This document shows positions 8,698 through 17,700 of a stretch of 64,000 bases of DNA, piece by piece. The first letter of the stretch is position 1; each line of letters begins with the position of its first letter. Under the pieces are notes generated by a model. The model had not been told where the DNA came from and made no database searches. It saw only the letters and a list, made by a program, of their open reading frames with translations. The DNA is taken from contig NZ_PCPA01000006.1 of NCBI RefSeq assembly GCF_002979515.1, forward strand, positions 124,001 to 188,000, given 5' to 3'. The stretch comes from Microbacterium sp. MYb54. Its GTDB lineage: Bacteria > Actinomycetota > Actinomycetes > Actinomycetales > Microbacteriaceae. The translations under genes and the position numbers were made by a program.

Positions 8698-9039
8698 ATG
8701 CGCATCGCACTGCACTCGGTGATCGCAGAAGGTGCGATCGACGACTACCGGACTCATCACGCCCGGGTCCCTGAGTCGTTGCGGGAACTCTTCGGCGTAG
8801 CCGGCATCCAGGACTGGACCATCTGGCGCTCCGGGCGCAACCTGTTCCACCTCGTCGAGTGCGACGACTTCGATGCGGCGATGCAGGTGGTGAACGCCTC
8901 GCCGGCGAACGACGCCTGGCAGGCCGATATCGGCCGATTCGTCGAGGGATTCCACGGGCCGGACGGCGAAGACGGCTTCACTCCGATCGAGCAGGTCTGG
9001 GCTCTCTCGACGCAGCGAGGTGCCGAGAGCGGAGCCTGA
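8698..9039 (+). CDS. L-rhamnose mutarotase family protein (RhaM/DUF718)
   Basis: 113 residues, the full length of the family, with the typical beta-alpha-beta ferredoxin-like fold and conserved patches WTIWRSG and LFHLVE. RhaM-type proteins interconvert alpha and beta anomers of L-rhamnose, and relatives act on L-fucose. AAGGAG lies 6 bases before the ATG. As last gene of the operon it would supply the anomer used by the preceding dehydrogenase. Confidence 0.88.
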   Translation: MRIALHSVIAEGAIDDYRTHHARVPESLRELFGVAGIQDWTIWRSGRNLFHLVECDDFDAAMQVVNASPANDAWQADIGRFVEGFHGPDGEDGFTPIEQVWALSTQRGAESGA

Positions 9040-9051
9040 CACGGGCGGGCA

Positions 9052-9106
9052 GTATCTTTTGGATACCAGATGCCCTTGCGGGTAACTAGAGGCCTTCGGA
9101 TAGCGT
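9052..9106 (+). promoter_or_regulatory. promoter region of the zinc-type oxidoreductase, with inverted repeat
   Basis: GTATC-N5-GATAC (9052-9066) is an inverted repeat just after the mutarotase stop. TAGCGT (9101-9106) ends 7 bases before the ATG at 9114 and there is no Shine-Dalgarno sequence, which fits a leaderless transcript. The repeat may be an operator; no regulator can be assigned to it. Confidence 0.4.
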
Positions 9107-9113
9107 GACGCGC

Positions 9114-10178
9114 ATGGCAACCACGAACACTCCGGAACCCGTTTCCTCCCAGGCGTCGATCCCTGACCGCATGTCCGCGATCGGCGCGCGCGGACGGCGC
9201 CCCGTGACCGACCCCGACGCGCTCGTCGACATCTCCCTGCCCGTGCCGACTCCGAGCGGGAGAGACCTCCTCGTCGAGGTGCAGGGGGTCTCGGTGAACC
9301 CGGTCGACGTGAAGGTCCGAGCCGGAGCGTCCACCACCGGCACGCCGCGGATCCTCGGCTACGACGCCGCGGGCGTCGTGGTCGCGGTGGGCGAGCAGGC
9401 GAGCCGGTTCGTGGTGGGGGACCACGTGTACTACGCGGGGCAGATCGATCGCCCCGGTACGAACTCCCGCTATCACCTCGTGAACGAGAACATCGTCGGC
9501 CATGCGCCGCGCACGCTCTCCGTCGCCGAGGCGGCCGCGTTGCCGCTCACGGCCATCACCGCATGGGAGAGCCTGTTCGATCGGCTCGCCCTCGGCCGCG
9601 AGAGCGAGGGGTTCCTCCTCGTGATCGGTGCGGCGGGCGGCGTCGGCTCGTTGATCATCCAGCTCGCGAAGGCCCTCACGCGCCTGGAGGTCATCGCCGT
9701 CGCGTCACGCCCCGAGACGGCGGACTGGGTACGGCAGATGGGGGCCGACCACGTGGTCGGCCGTGACTTCGCGGCAGAGGTGTCGGCGATCGCGCCTGCC
9801 GGCGTCGACTACGTGTTCACCTCGTTCACGCCGGGCAACGTCAAGTCGATCGCAGAGGTCATCCGTCCGCGCGGGCAGGTCGTGTCGATCGACGAGACCG
9901 GTGGCAGCATCGACGCGCTCAAGGCGAAGAGCGTGACGTGGCACTGGGAGCTCATGTTCACCAGGCCCGTGACGGATCCCGCAGACGATTACCAGCACGA
10001 CCTGCTGGAACGGGTCGCCGAACTCGTCGACGAAGGCGTGATCCGCACGACGCTCACGACCCATCTCACCCCACTGGATGCGGCGACCCTGCGCCGAGCC
10101 CACGAGATCGTCGAGGCGTCCCGCACCATCGGCAAGGTCGTCGTGACCGACTGGCCGGAGGCGCATCAACTATCGTGA
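9114..10178 (+). CDS. zinc-binding alcohol dehydrogenase family/quinone oxidoreductase-like protein (MDR)
   Basis: 354 residues of the medium-chain dehydrogenase/reductase superfamily. It has an N-terminal GroES-like domain and a Rossmann domain with GAAGGVGS near residues 170-177 for NAD(P)H. It resembles the zinc-independent quinone oxidoreductase group (ZADH1/QorB type), which reduces enones or quinones. The start at 9114 is chosen for its position 7 bases after a TAGCGT -10 box; a GTG at 9105 would add three residues. It stands alone between two sugar operons. Confidence 0.85.
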   Translation: MATTNTPEPVSSQASIPDRMSAIGARGRRPVTDPDALVDISLPVPTPSGRDLLVEVQGVSVNPVDVKVRAGASTTGTPRILGYDAAGVVVAVGEQASRFVVGDHVYYAGQIDRPGTNSRYHLVNENIVGHAPRTLSVAEAAALPLTAITAWESLFDRLALGRESEGFLLVIGAAGGVGSLIIQLAKALTRLEVIAVASRPETADWVRQMGADHVVGRDFAAEVSAIAPAGVDYVFTSFTPGNVKSIAEVIRPRGQVVSIDETGGSIDALKAKSVTWHWELMFTRPVTDPADDYQHDLLERVAELVDEGVIRTTLTTHLTPLDAATLRRAHEIVEASRTIGKVVVTDWPEAHQLS

Positions 10179-10185
10179 AAGCGAT

Positions 10186-11280
10186 ATGACCGCCGCTGCC
10201 CGTCACGATGCGATCCTCCGCGAGCTGGAGCTGCGGGGGTCGCTCTCCAGCACCCCGTACGCCGCCCGGCTGGGGATCACGCCCATGACGCTCTGGCGCG
10301 ACCTGGTCGCGTTGGAGGAGCGCGAACTCCTGGTGCGCGTGCACGGCGGCGCGGTCTCTCTCGAGGTGGCACAGCAGCAGTCGCGCGGTGCGCGTGATGC
10401 CGTGGGAGCGAGGCCGCGCCCGGTGGCCACCATCGGGATGATCGTTCCGACCACGCAGTACTACTTCCCCGAAGTGATCCGCGGTGCGAGCCAGGCTGCC
10501 CACGAGTCGAACTGCCGGCTCGTGGTCGGCGCCTCGAACTACTCGCCGCAGGAGGAGTTCCGGCAGGCCGAGCGGCTCATCGCCAGTGGCGTCGACGCGC
10601 TCATGATCACTCCGCACGACACCCTCGCGGGGGATTCGCCTCTGCAGCGGATGCTCGCTGAGGTGGGTGTCCCGGTGGTGATGGTGGAGCGCTCGGTCGA
10701 GGACCGGCACGCCGGGCGGCTCGAATGGGTCCGCACCGATCACGCCCACGGAGCCGAGGTGGCTGTGCGACATCTGGCGGAGCAGGGGCATACGGGCATC
10801 GTCCTGGCTGCGCGTCCCGCTGCGACCGCCGCCGGACTGGATGCGGGGTTCGGACGGGCGATGGCCGCGATGGATCCCGTCTCCGCCGTGGCGCTCCGCC
10901 GCGAGCTCTCCGACCCTCAACTCGGCGATAACGCGAACATCGCCGAGCTCGACGATCTGCTCGACGACTGCATCGCACAGGGGGTGACGGCTGCGATCCT
11001 GCTCGGCGACGCGGATGCGATGGCGTTCCTCGATCTGGTGCTCGAGCGCGGTCTGCGTGTGCCGGACGACTTCGCGGTCGTCGCCTACGACGATGAGGTC
11101 GCAGCCTTCGCGACCGTGCCGTTGACGGCCGTCGCCCCACCGAAGCACGAGCTGGGGCACGCCGCGCTGCGCCTGTGCGTCGATCGGCTGAAGCAGGCGA
11201 CCGGTGCCACGCACACGCCCGTGCGGATGGCGTTGCTCCCCGCTCTCGTCGTCAGGGACTCCAGCGTTCGCCCGCACTGA
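10186..11280 (+). CDS. hybrid regulator: DeoR-type HTH with periplasmic-binding (LacI-type) domain
   Basis: 364 residues. Residues 1-58 form a DeoR-like winged helix (recognition part TPMTLWRDLVALEE). From about residue 80 the protein is a type I periplasmic-binding domain as in LacI/GalR regulators (IGMIVPTTQYYFPEVIRG and following). The combination is known in actinobacteria as substrate-binding domain transcriptional regulators. Seven bases after the oxidoreductase stop and 100 bases before the next sugar operon, which it most likely controls by binding the imported sugar. Confidence 0.88.
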   Translation: MTAAARHDAILRELELRGSLSSTPYAARLGITPMTLWRDLVALEERELLVRVHGGAVSLEVAQQQSRGARDAVGARPRPVATIGMIVPTTQYYFPEVIRGASQAAHESNCRLVVGASNYSPQEEFRQAERLIASGVDALMITPHDTLAGDSPLQRMLAEVGVPVVMVERSVEDRHAGRLEWVRTDHAHGAEVAVRHLAEQGHTGIVLAARPAATAAGLDAGFGRAMAAMDPVSAVALRRELSDPQLGDNANIAELDDLLDDCIAQGVTAAILLGDADAMAFLDLVLERGLRVPDDFAVVAYDDEVAAFATVPLTAVAPPKHELGHAALRLCVDRLKQATGATHTPVRMALLPALVVRDSSVRPH

Positions 11281-11300
11281 TTGTTAGGTTTTGTTATAAC
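11281..11300 (+). promoter_or_regulatory. candidate operator/promoter of the second sugar operon
   Basis: TTGTTA occurs at 11281-11286 and again at 11291-11296, one helical turn apart, the second copy running into the palindrome GTTATAAC (11293-11300). It is AT-rich, lies directly after the hybrid regulator's stop and 80 bases before the binding-protein gene. Regulator binding is inferred. Confidence 0.4.
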
Positions 11301-11380
11301 TCGGGCCCTGGTGTTGGTGAATCGCGCGGCGTGCCGAAAGATCGAATCCGCACGGTCAACGATTCAAAGGAGAACCCGCG

Positions 11381-12679
11381 ATGTCCCTGCGTCGAACTTC
11401 CCTCTCGGTGGCGGCCCTGGTCGCCACGTCCGCTCTCGTCGCAGGCTGCGCCGGCGGCGGTGCGACCGCCGAACCTGACAAGCCCTCGGCCGCCCCGAAG
11501 GGCGAGGTCACCTTCTGGTCCTTCCTCAGTGGCATGTCCGATGTCGCCGCCGCGTTCAACGCGAGCCAGGACGACATCACCGTCAAGTTCGAGGAGATCC
11601 CGAACGGTGCGAACGGCGGCTACACGAAACTGTCCGCCGCGATCGAGTCCGGCAGCGGCCCCGACGTCGTCGGCATCGAGTACGACCGGCTCCCCGGCTT
11701 CGTCGCCGCTGAACAGCTCGCCCCGGTGGATGACCTGGTCTCGGGCGACCTGCTCGGCAAGTACGACGAGCAGGTGCGAAGCCTGGTTTCGTTCGGCGAC
11801 GCGGCCTACGCGCTTCCCTATGATGCGCCACCCATGGTCATCTGGTACCGCCAGGACGTGCTCGAGGCCGCAGGCGTGGAGGTTCCGAAGACCTGGGACG
11901 AGTTCGAGGAGGCTGCCCGTGCGGTGAAGGCCGTGAACCCTGACGCCTACCTCACGAGCTTCTTCACGAACGAGCCCCAGCTGGCGCCGATGTCGTGGCA
12001 GGCGGGCGCCGAATGGTTCACGGTCGAGGACGACAGCTGGAAGGTGGCCATCGACGACAAGGAGTCGCAGAAGGTCGCCGACTACTGGCAGCGCCTGATC
12101 GACGAGGGCCTGGTCAAGAAGCAGCTCGGATTCAGTGACGAGTGGACCGCCGATCTCAACAGCGGCGTGGTCAACGCCTGGGTCGGTGGATCCTGGAGCG
12201 CCTCCGCGCTCAAGACGCGGACCGAGGCCTCGGGTCAGCAGGGCAAGTGGATCGCGGCCGCTCCGCCGTCATGGGACGGAAAGCCCACCGGGGCGCTGAG
12301 CGGGGGAACGAGCTTCGCGATTCCGGAGAACTCCGACAACGCGGCCGCGGCCGCCGTCTTCCTGGAATGGCTCGTCACGTCGCCCGAGGCCATCGAGGCA
12401 CGTGGTGCCGTCGGCACCGCCTACCTCGCCTATCCCGGGCTGAATGATGTCGCGGCCTCCGTGGCCCCCACCGACTACTACGCGAACGACATCTACGAGG
12501 TGTTCGACGAGGCGTCGGCGAACCTCGGTCCGTGGGCCTGGGGGCCGAAGTACGACCTCACGGCCACTGCGCTCAAGGATGCCGTCACCGCTTCTCCCAC
12601 GTTGGGCGACGCGCTTCAGGTGACCCAGAAGGCGACCGTGGACGGGCTCGGAAAGCTCGGCCTCGACATCAAGGAATGA
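11381..12679 (+). CDS. sugar ABC transporter substrate-binding lipoprotein, family 1 (CUT1)
   Basis: 432 residues. Lipoprotein signal with hydrophobic core 7-20 and lipobox VAGC (Cys23), then a Gly/Ala linker and a bacterial extracellular solute-binding family 1 domain as in maltose and oligosaccharide binding proteins. AAGGAG lies 7 bases upstream of ATG. It is the binding protein for the two MalF/MalG-like permeases that follow. The ligand is unknown; family 1 proteins mostly bind di- or oligosaccharides. Confidence 0.93.
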   Translation: MSLRRTSLSVAALVATSALVAGCAGGGATAEPDKPSAAPKGEVTFWSFLSGMSDVAAAFNASQDDITVKFEEIPNGANGGYTKLSAAIESGSGPDVVGIEYDRLPGFVAAEQLAPVDDLVSGDLLGKYDEQVRSLVSFGDAAYALPYDAPPMVIWYRQDVLEAAGVEVPKTWDEFEEAARAVKAVNPDAYLTSFFTNEPQLAPMSWQAGAEWFTVEDDSWKVAIDDKESQKVADYWQRLIDEGLVKKQLGFSDEWTADLNSGVVNAWVGGSWSASALKTRTEASGQQGKWIAAAPPSWDGKPTGALSGGTSFAIPENSDNAAAAAVFLEWLVTSPEAIEARGAVGTAYLAYPGLNDVAASVAPTDYYANDIYEVFDEASANLGPWAWGPKYDLTATALKDAVTASPTLGDALQVTQKATVDGLGKLGLDIKE

Positions 12680-12741
12680 CGGATGCGTCGGGCGGGTGGG
12701 CACCCCGCCCGCCCGACGGACCAGACCGAAGGACAACGAGA

Positions 12742-13668
12742 ATGACAGCTCCCGCACCCGCGAAGACGCGGACGAGGAAGACCATCCCGGGAACGGGCGG
12801 TCGCACGGCCTCCGTCTTCCTGATCCCCTTCTTCGCCCTGTTCGCGCTGACGATGATCGCTCCGGTCATCTACGCGATCGGGATGAGCCTGTTCGCCGAG
12901 AAGCGCAGCGGCCTCGGCTTCGGGGGAGCGACCACCGAGTTCGTCGGCCTCGGCAACTACTTCGAAGTGCTGTCGGACCGCACGTTCACCGACGGCTTCG
13001 GACGTCTCGCGCTCTACTGCCTGCTGTACGTCCCCTCGCTGCTCATCGTCGCGCTGGTGCTCGCCCTGCTGCTGGATGCGACGGTCGCCTACGCCAAACG
13101 CACCTTCCAGCTGCTGCTGTTCCTCCCGCATGCGGTGCCCGGTGTGATCGCGGCACTGATCTGGGCCTATCTGTACACCCCGGGGGTGAGCCCCATCGTG
13201 AAGGCGCTCGAGTCGGGTGGCATCGCCATCGACTTCCTCTCGGTGCAGCTCGTGCTCCCCTCGATGGTCAACATCGCGGTGTGGGAGTGGGCGGGCTACA
13301 ACGTGATCATCCTCTTCACCGCTCTGCAGGCCGTGCCCCGCGAGATCCTCGAGGCGGCCAAGGTCGACGGCGCGGGGGAGATCCGCACCGCCTTCTCGAT
13401 CAAGACCCCGCTCGTCTGGCCGGCGATCGGCGTCGCGCTGCTGTTCACGGTGATCGGCTCGCTGCAGCTGTTCACCGAGCCGAAGATCCTCTCCTCGGCG
13501 ACGACGGCGGTGACCAGCACCTGGGTGCCGAACATGTGGGCCTACGACGCGGCGTTCAACCGCAACAACCTGCCGCAAGCCGCAGCAGCCTCCATCATCC
13601 TCGCCCTGCTCGCCGGCCTGCTGTCCTGGGTCGTCACACGATTCACCTCGAAGGAGCCGACGCGATGA
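12742..13668 (+). CDS. sugar ABC transporter permease, MalF/UgpA type
   Basis: 308 residues with six membrane segments (first at about 25-50) and the EAA loop patch EILEAAKVDGAGE near 205-217 that docks onto the ATPase. The start at 12742 follows GAAGGA by 7 bases; the frame is open further upstream but overlaps the preceding gene. Part of a CUT1 importer. Confidence 0.92.
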   Translation: MTAPAPAKTRTRKTIPGTGGRTASVFLIPFFALFALTMIAPVIYAIGMSLFAEKRSGLGFGGATTEFVGLGNYFEVLSDRTFTDGFGRLALYCLLYVPSLLIVALVLALLLDATVAYAKRTFQLLLFLPHAVPGVIAALIWAYLYTPGVSPIVKALESGGIAIDFLSVQLVLPSMVNIAVWEWAGYNVIILFTALQAVPREILEAAKVDGAGEIRTAFSIKTPLVWPAIGVALLFTVIGSLQLFTEPKILSSATTAVTSTWVPNMWAYDAAFNRNNLPQAAAASIILALLAGLLSWVVTRFTSKEPTR

Positions 13669-14585
13669 CCGCCGTGATCGATCGTCCGGTGCCGCACGCT
13701 CCGGCATCTGCCAAACCACCGCGCACTCCTCGGACCCGAGGTGCCGGCGGCCGCAGCAATCTCCCGGCCAAAGTCGGGGTCAACGGGCTGCTCATCCTCG
13801 GCTCCGCTTACATGGTGCTGCCGCTGCTGTGGCTCGTGTTCGCCGCGACCAAGGACGCGGGCGACCTGTACTCCGGCAACGCCTTCGCCTTCGGGACCGA
13901 CTTCCTCGCCAACATGCAGCGGCTGCTCGCGCAGGACGACGGCATCTTCCTCCGTTGGCTCGGCAACAGCATCCTGTATGCGGGTATCGGAGCGATCATC
14001 GGCGGCTTCGTCTCGCTCATGGCGGGCTACGCCTTCGACAAGTTCGAGTTCCGGGGCAAGCGCGGCCTCTACGCGTCGGTGCTCGTCGGCGTGCTCATCC
14101 CGAACACGGCGACGGTGATCCCGCTCTACCTCCTCGCGGCATCGGTCGGGCTGACGAACACGATCTGGGCTGTCGTGATCCCGACGCTGTGCAACCCCTT
14201 CAGCGTGTACCTCGCCAGGGTGTTCTCCTCGGGCTACCTGCCGGGGGAGACGCTCGAGGCGGCTCGCGTAGATGGAGCCGGGCCGATCCGCAGCTTCCTC
14301 CAGGTCGGATTCCCGATGCTGGTTCCCGGTTTCGTGACGATCGCGCTCTTCCAGTTCGTCGGCATCTGGAACAACTTCATGCTGCCGCTGATCATGCTGC
14401 AGAACCGGGAGCTGTTCCCGTCGAGTGTCGGCATCGCCCTCTGGCAGAGCCAGGTGCAGCAGAACCCCGAGTTCGCCACCCTCGTCATCGCCGGATCCTT
14501 CGTGTCGGTCGTCCCCCTGATCATCGCCTTCGTGATGCTGCAGCGGTTCTGGCGGGCTGGCCTCTCCGCAGGGAGCGTCAAGTGA
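13665..14585 (+). CDS. sugar ABC transporter permease, MalG/UgpE type
   Basis: 306 residues. A 35-residue proline-rich cytoplasmic N-terminus precedes six membrane segments, with the EAA motif TLEAARVDGAGP near 197-208. ATGA overlap with the preceding permease. It is the second half of the CUT1 channel. No ATPase gene is present in the cluster, so a shared MsmK/UgpC-type ATPase encoded elsewhere is presumably used. Confidence 0.92.
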   Translation: MTAVIDRPVPHAPASAKPPRTPRTRGAGGRSNLPAKVGVNGLLILGSAYMVLPLLWLVFAATKDAGDLYSGNAFAFGTDFLANMQRLLAQDDGIFLRWLGNSILYAGIGAIIGGFVSLMAGYAFDKFEFRGKRGLYASVLVGVLIPNTATVIPLYLLAASVGLTNTIWAVVIPTLCNPFSVYLARVFSSGYLPGETLEAARVDGAGPIRSFLQVGFPMLVPGFVTIALFQFVGIWNNFMLPLIMLQNRELFPSSVGIALWQSQVQQNPEFATLVIAGSFVSVVPLIIAFVMLQRFWRAGLSAGSVK

Positions 14586-15589
14586 GTGCGCGGCGTCCGG
14601 TGATCGCCTTCGCGATGGCGGCATCCGTGCGCGAGCGCGTGTTCCCGGAGGTGCTGATGGGCGAGTTCGAGGCAGCGGCGGATGTCGCCGGCTTCGTCAC
14701 CGAGTTCGCGTCCGCAGAGGCACGGGCGATCCTCGCCGACGTCGAGGTGCTGGTCACCGGGTGGGGCGCACCGCGCCTCGATGCTGTGCTGCTCGACGCG
14801 GCGCCCCGCCTCGTCACGGTGCTCCACGCAGCCGGAACGGTCAAGCCGTATCTGACGCCCGAGCTCCTCGCCCGAGGGGTGCGGGTGAGCTCGGCCGCCG
14901 CGGCGAACGCGGTGCCTGTGGCCGAGTACACCGTGGCGATGATCGTGTTGGCCGGCAAGCGGGTGCTTCCGATCGCCCGCAGGTACCGCGAGCTCCAGGA
15001 TGACTTCGACGTCGAGGCGACGTTCCCCGGCATGGGCAACTTCGGCCAGCGCATCGGCATCGTCGGCGCGTCGAAGATCGGCCGGATCGTGATCGACATG
15101 CTCAAGGCGTACTCGTTCGAGGTGGTGGTCCACGACCCGTATCTGACGGAGGGCGAAGCCGCCGATCTCGGTGTCGCTGCCGTGTCGCTCGATGAGCTGC
15201 TGCGCACGAGCGACGTGGTGTCAGTGCATGCGCCGTCGCTGCCCTCCACCAGGAACCTCCTCGACGCGCGGGGCATCGACCTCATGCCGACGGGGGCGAC
15301 CCTGGTGAACACGGCGCGGGGCGAGATCATCGACCAGGAGGCTCTGACCCGCAGGGTCGTCGCGGGCGAGCTGTTCGCGATCCTCGACGTGACGGTGCCC
15401 TGGATCCTCGAGGCGGAGCATCCGCTGTACACGGCCGAGAACGTGCTCCTCACCCCGCACATCGCGGGCTCTCTCGGTGTCGAACTCGGAAGGCTGTCCG
15501 GGGCGATGCTCGACGAGCTGCGCCGCATCGCCCGCGGAGAGCCGCTCGCGCACGAGATCGAACCCGAGCTCCTCGCCATCACGGCCTGA
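14582..15589 (+). CDS. D-isomer-specific 2-hydroxyacid dehydrogenase family protein
   Basis: 335 residues starting at a GTG that overlaps the permease stop (GTGA). The central Rossmann part has GASKIG near 161-166, and the catalytic Arg (NTARGEIID), Glu and His (LLTPHIAGS) are all present. Family members reduce 2-keto acids or oxidise D-2-hydroxyacids with NAD(P). Versions inside sugar-transport operons of actinobacteria are common, but their substrate is not established. Position in the operon suggests it acts on a product of the imported sugar or uronate. Confidence 0.88.
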   Translation: MSARRPVIAFAMAASVRERVFPEVLMGEFEAAADVAGFVTEFASAEARAILADVEVLVTGWGAPRLDAVLLDAAPRLVTVLHAAGTVKPYLTPELLARGVRVSSAAAANAVPVAEYTVAMIVLAGKRVLPIARRYRELQDDFDVEATFPGMGNFGQRIGIVGASKIGRIVIDMLKAYSFEVVVHDPYLTEGEAADLGVAAVSLDELLRTSDVVSVHAPSLPSTRNLLDARGIDLMPTGATLVNTARGEIIDQEALTRRVVAGELFAILDVTVPWILEAEHPLYTAENVLLTPHIAGSLGVELGRLSGAMLDELRRIARGEPLAHEIEPELLAITA

Positions 15590-15665
15590 CTCGTTCCCCC
15601 TTTTCGCACCACTCGCCGACGACCCTGACCCACTCCCGTTCAACGACGACACAAGGAGCATCCCC

Positions 15666-17693
15666 ATGTCAGATTCCCCGAAGATCTCCCGACGGACCGT
15701 CCTCCTCGCAGGCGCAGGCGGACTGTTCGCCGCAGCCTCCGGGGTGGTTGCGGCGCAGCCTGCGCAGGCGGCATCGTCGTTGTTGCGCACCGGACGCGAG
15801 GCGACCACGATCACCGAGATCGGACCGGGGATCATGCAGTACTCGCTGATGAGCGGTGTCGTCCTCGACGGCATCTCGTACATCGGGTCGCGCAACCTGG
15901 AACCCACCGGCATCATCGCCTTCGACATCGCCTCCGGCACTGTCGTGCACTCCACCACGTTGGCGACCGGCCACAGCATTCAAGCGCTCGCGGTCGATCC
16001 GGTGCGCAAGCTCCTCTACGCCGGCATCCTGCAGAAGGCAGCAGGCGGCGACAACCTCTACCGCTGGGATCTGTCGGATCTCGGATCGCCCGCTGTCGCG
16101 ATCGGGAAGATCGGGGACCGTGATGTGCGTGACCTCGCCGTCTCACCCGACGGGACGCTGTTCGCGGTGGGCGGCGGCGGTACCGGCGCTCCGGCCCTCT
16201 GGCAGTACACCCCGGCGACGGGAGCGATCACGAGCCTGGGAGTGCCGGATGCGAAGGCCACGCTCGCCAGAGCGGTCGCCGCGACCGATGCGACCGTGTA
16301 CTTCGGGGCAGGCAGCACGCTCGGCGGCGGCTCCGGCACCAGCAGGGCGGCGCTCTACGCATTCGACCGCGCAGCGGGCTCCTTCAGCGACATCACACCG
16401 GCCGCGATGGTGAACGACCCCAGCATCCGAGAGCTCGACATCGACGGCGACCGGCTGCTGGTGTCGACCGCTGGATCGGCCGAGTCGTCGAAGCTCGCCA
16501 CCGTCGCGCTCGCCGACCACTCGTCGGTGCAGATCGTGACCTCGATCGGGAAGACCGCCAAGAACTTCGCCGTGATCGCCGGTGCCGTCTACTGTGCGAA
16601 CGAGACCGGCGTGCTGCGATGGATTCCCGGCGAGGCTGCCGTGCAGCAGCTGCCCCTGACCATCGACCTCGGTGAGGTGTGGGGGCTCGACGCGCACGAG
16701 GACGGGCTCGTGGTCGTCTCCGGCTATGGCTTCGTGGCTGTGCTCGACGCGGAGGGCGGTGTCCGCGGCGAGTACGACCTCGGTGAGGCCGGCGCACCCG
16801 TCAGCGCCCAGACGTGCATGGGCATCGCGGTCGGTGCGGGCTACGCCTACGTCGGCGGCAACGGAGGGATCGCCCGGCACGATCTGCGACGTGGCGGGGT
16901 GATCAACCTGCGTGCACCCGGCGAGGCGAAGGACGCCGAGGTCGTCCGCGGCGTGCTCTACACGGGGCAGTACAGCTCGCAGGGCATCTGGTCGTACGAC
17001 CCGCGCTCCGGCGATCCCATCCATCGCGTCGCGGAGTTCCCCTCGGCGCAGAACCGCCCGCTCGACACGCACTGGGACGACTGCAACCGGCTACTGCTCG
17101 TCGCGGCACAGGCCGACACCGAGGGCGGCGGTTCGCTGTGGACCTACGATCCCCGGCGGAACAAGAGCACGCATGTGATCAACCCGATCGATGGGGTGCA
17201 GCTCGTCCGTGCCGTCGTCTCGGTGGATGGCGTGGCCTACCTCGGCGGCGACAACGCCCAGAAGACCGGCCGGCGAGGGACGATCGTGGCGTGGGATCCG
17301 ATCGCGCATCGTGAGCTGTGGCGCGTCGAGACGAACCAGCCGAACGGCATCGCCGCTCTCGCGAGCCACGGACGGCACCTCTTCGCCCTCACGATCAAGG
17401 GCGCTCTCGTGGTGATCGATCTACGCCGCCGCGCGATCGTGCACACCGGCGATCTTGCCGCGCTCGTGCCAGGGTTCGCCGCGATGAAGGCGGCCAGGGG
17501 AGTGATCTACGGCGTCTCGGACACCACCCTCTTCCGCATCGACCCGCGCACTTTCGAGGTCACCACCGTCGTCCCCGCCATCAACGGCGGTTGGTACAGC
17601 GGTCCCCACCTCAACGTCGATGACGACGGTGTGATCTACACGCTTCGTGGTCGGACCCTGGTGACGGTCGACGACCACCCGCGTCGGGCCTGA
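15666..17693 (+). CDS. Tat-exported beta-propeller protein, function unknown
   Basis: 675 residues. The N-terminus has a twin-arginine signal (SRRTVLL at about 8-14, then an Ala-rich core and AQA cleavage site near 35). The remainder is built of repeating beta-sheet blocks (patterns such as LAVSPDGTLFAVGG, YVGGNGGIARHD, YLGGDNAQ, IVAWDPIAHRELWRV), typical of a seven- or eight-bladed PQQ/WD-like propeller. It lies 76 bases after the dehydrogenase in the same direction, so it is likely part of the sugar operon. A secreted sugar-binding protein, lyase or dehydrogenase are all possible. No catalytic motif was recognised. Confidence 0.8.
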   Translation: MSDSPKISRRTVLLAGAGGLFAAASGVVAAQPAQAASSLLRTGREATTITEIGPGIMQYSLMSGVVLDGISYIGSRNLEPTGIIAFDIASGTVVHSTTLATGHSIQALAVDPVRKLLYAGILQKAAGGDNLYRWDLSDLGSPAVAIGKIGDRDVRDLAVSPDGTLFAVGGGGTGAPALWQYTPATGAITSLGVPDAKATLARAVAATDATVYFGAGSTLGGGSGTSRAALYAFDRAAGSFSDITPAAMVNDPSIRELDIDGDRLLVSTAGSAESSKLATVALADHSSVQIVTSIGKTAKNFAVIAGAVYCANETGVLRWIPGEAAVQQLPLTIDLGEVWGLDAHEDGLVVVSGYGFVAVLDAEGGVRGEYDLGEAGAPVSAQTCMGIAVGAGYAYVGGNGGIARHDLRRGGVINLRAPGEAKDAEVVRGVLYTGQYSSQGIWSYDPRSGDPIHRVAEFPSAQNRPLDTHWDDCNRLLLVAAQADTEGGGSLWTYDPRRNKSTHVINPIDGVQLVRAVVSVDGVAYLGGDNAQKTGRRGTIVAWDPIAHRELWRVETNQPNGIAALASHGRHLFALTIKGALVVIDLRRRAIVHTGDLAALVPGFAAMKAARGVIYGVSDTTLFRIDPRTFEVTTVVPAINGGWYSGPHLNVDDDGVIYTLRGRTLVTVDDHPRRA

Positions 17694-17700
17694 GCCGGGG

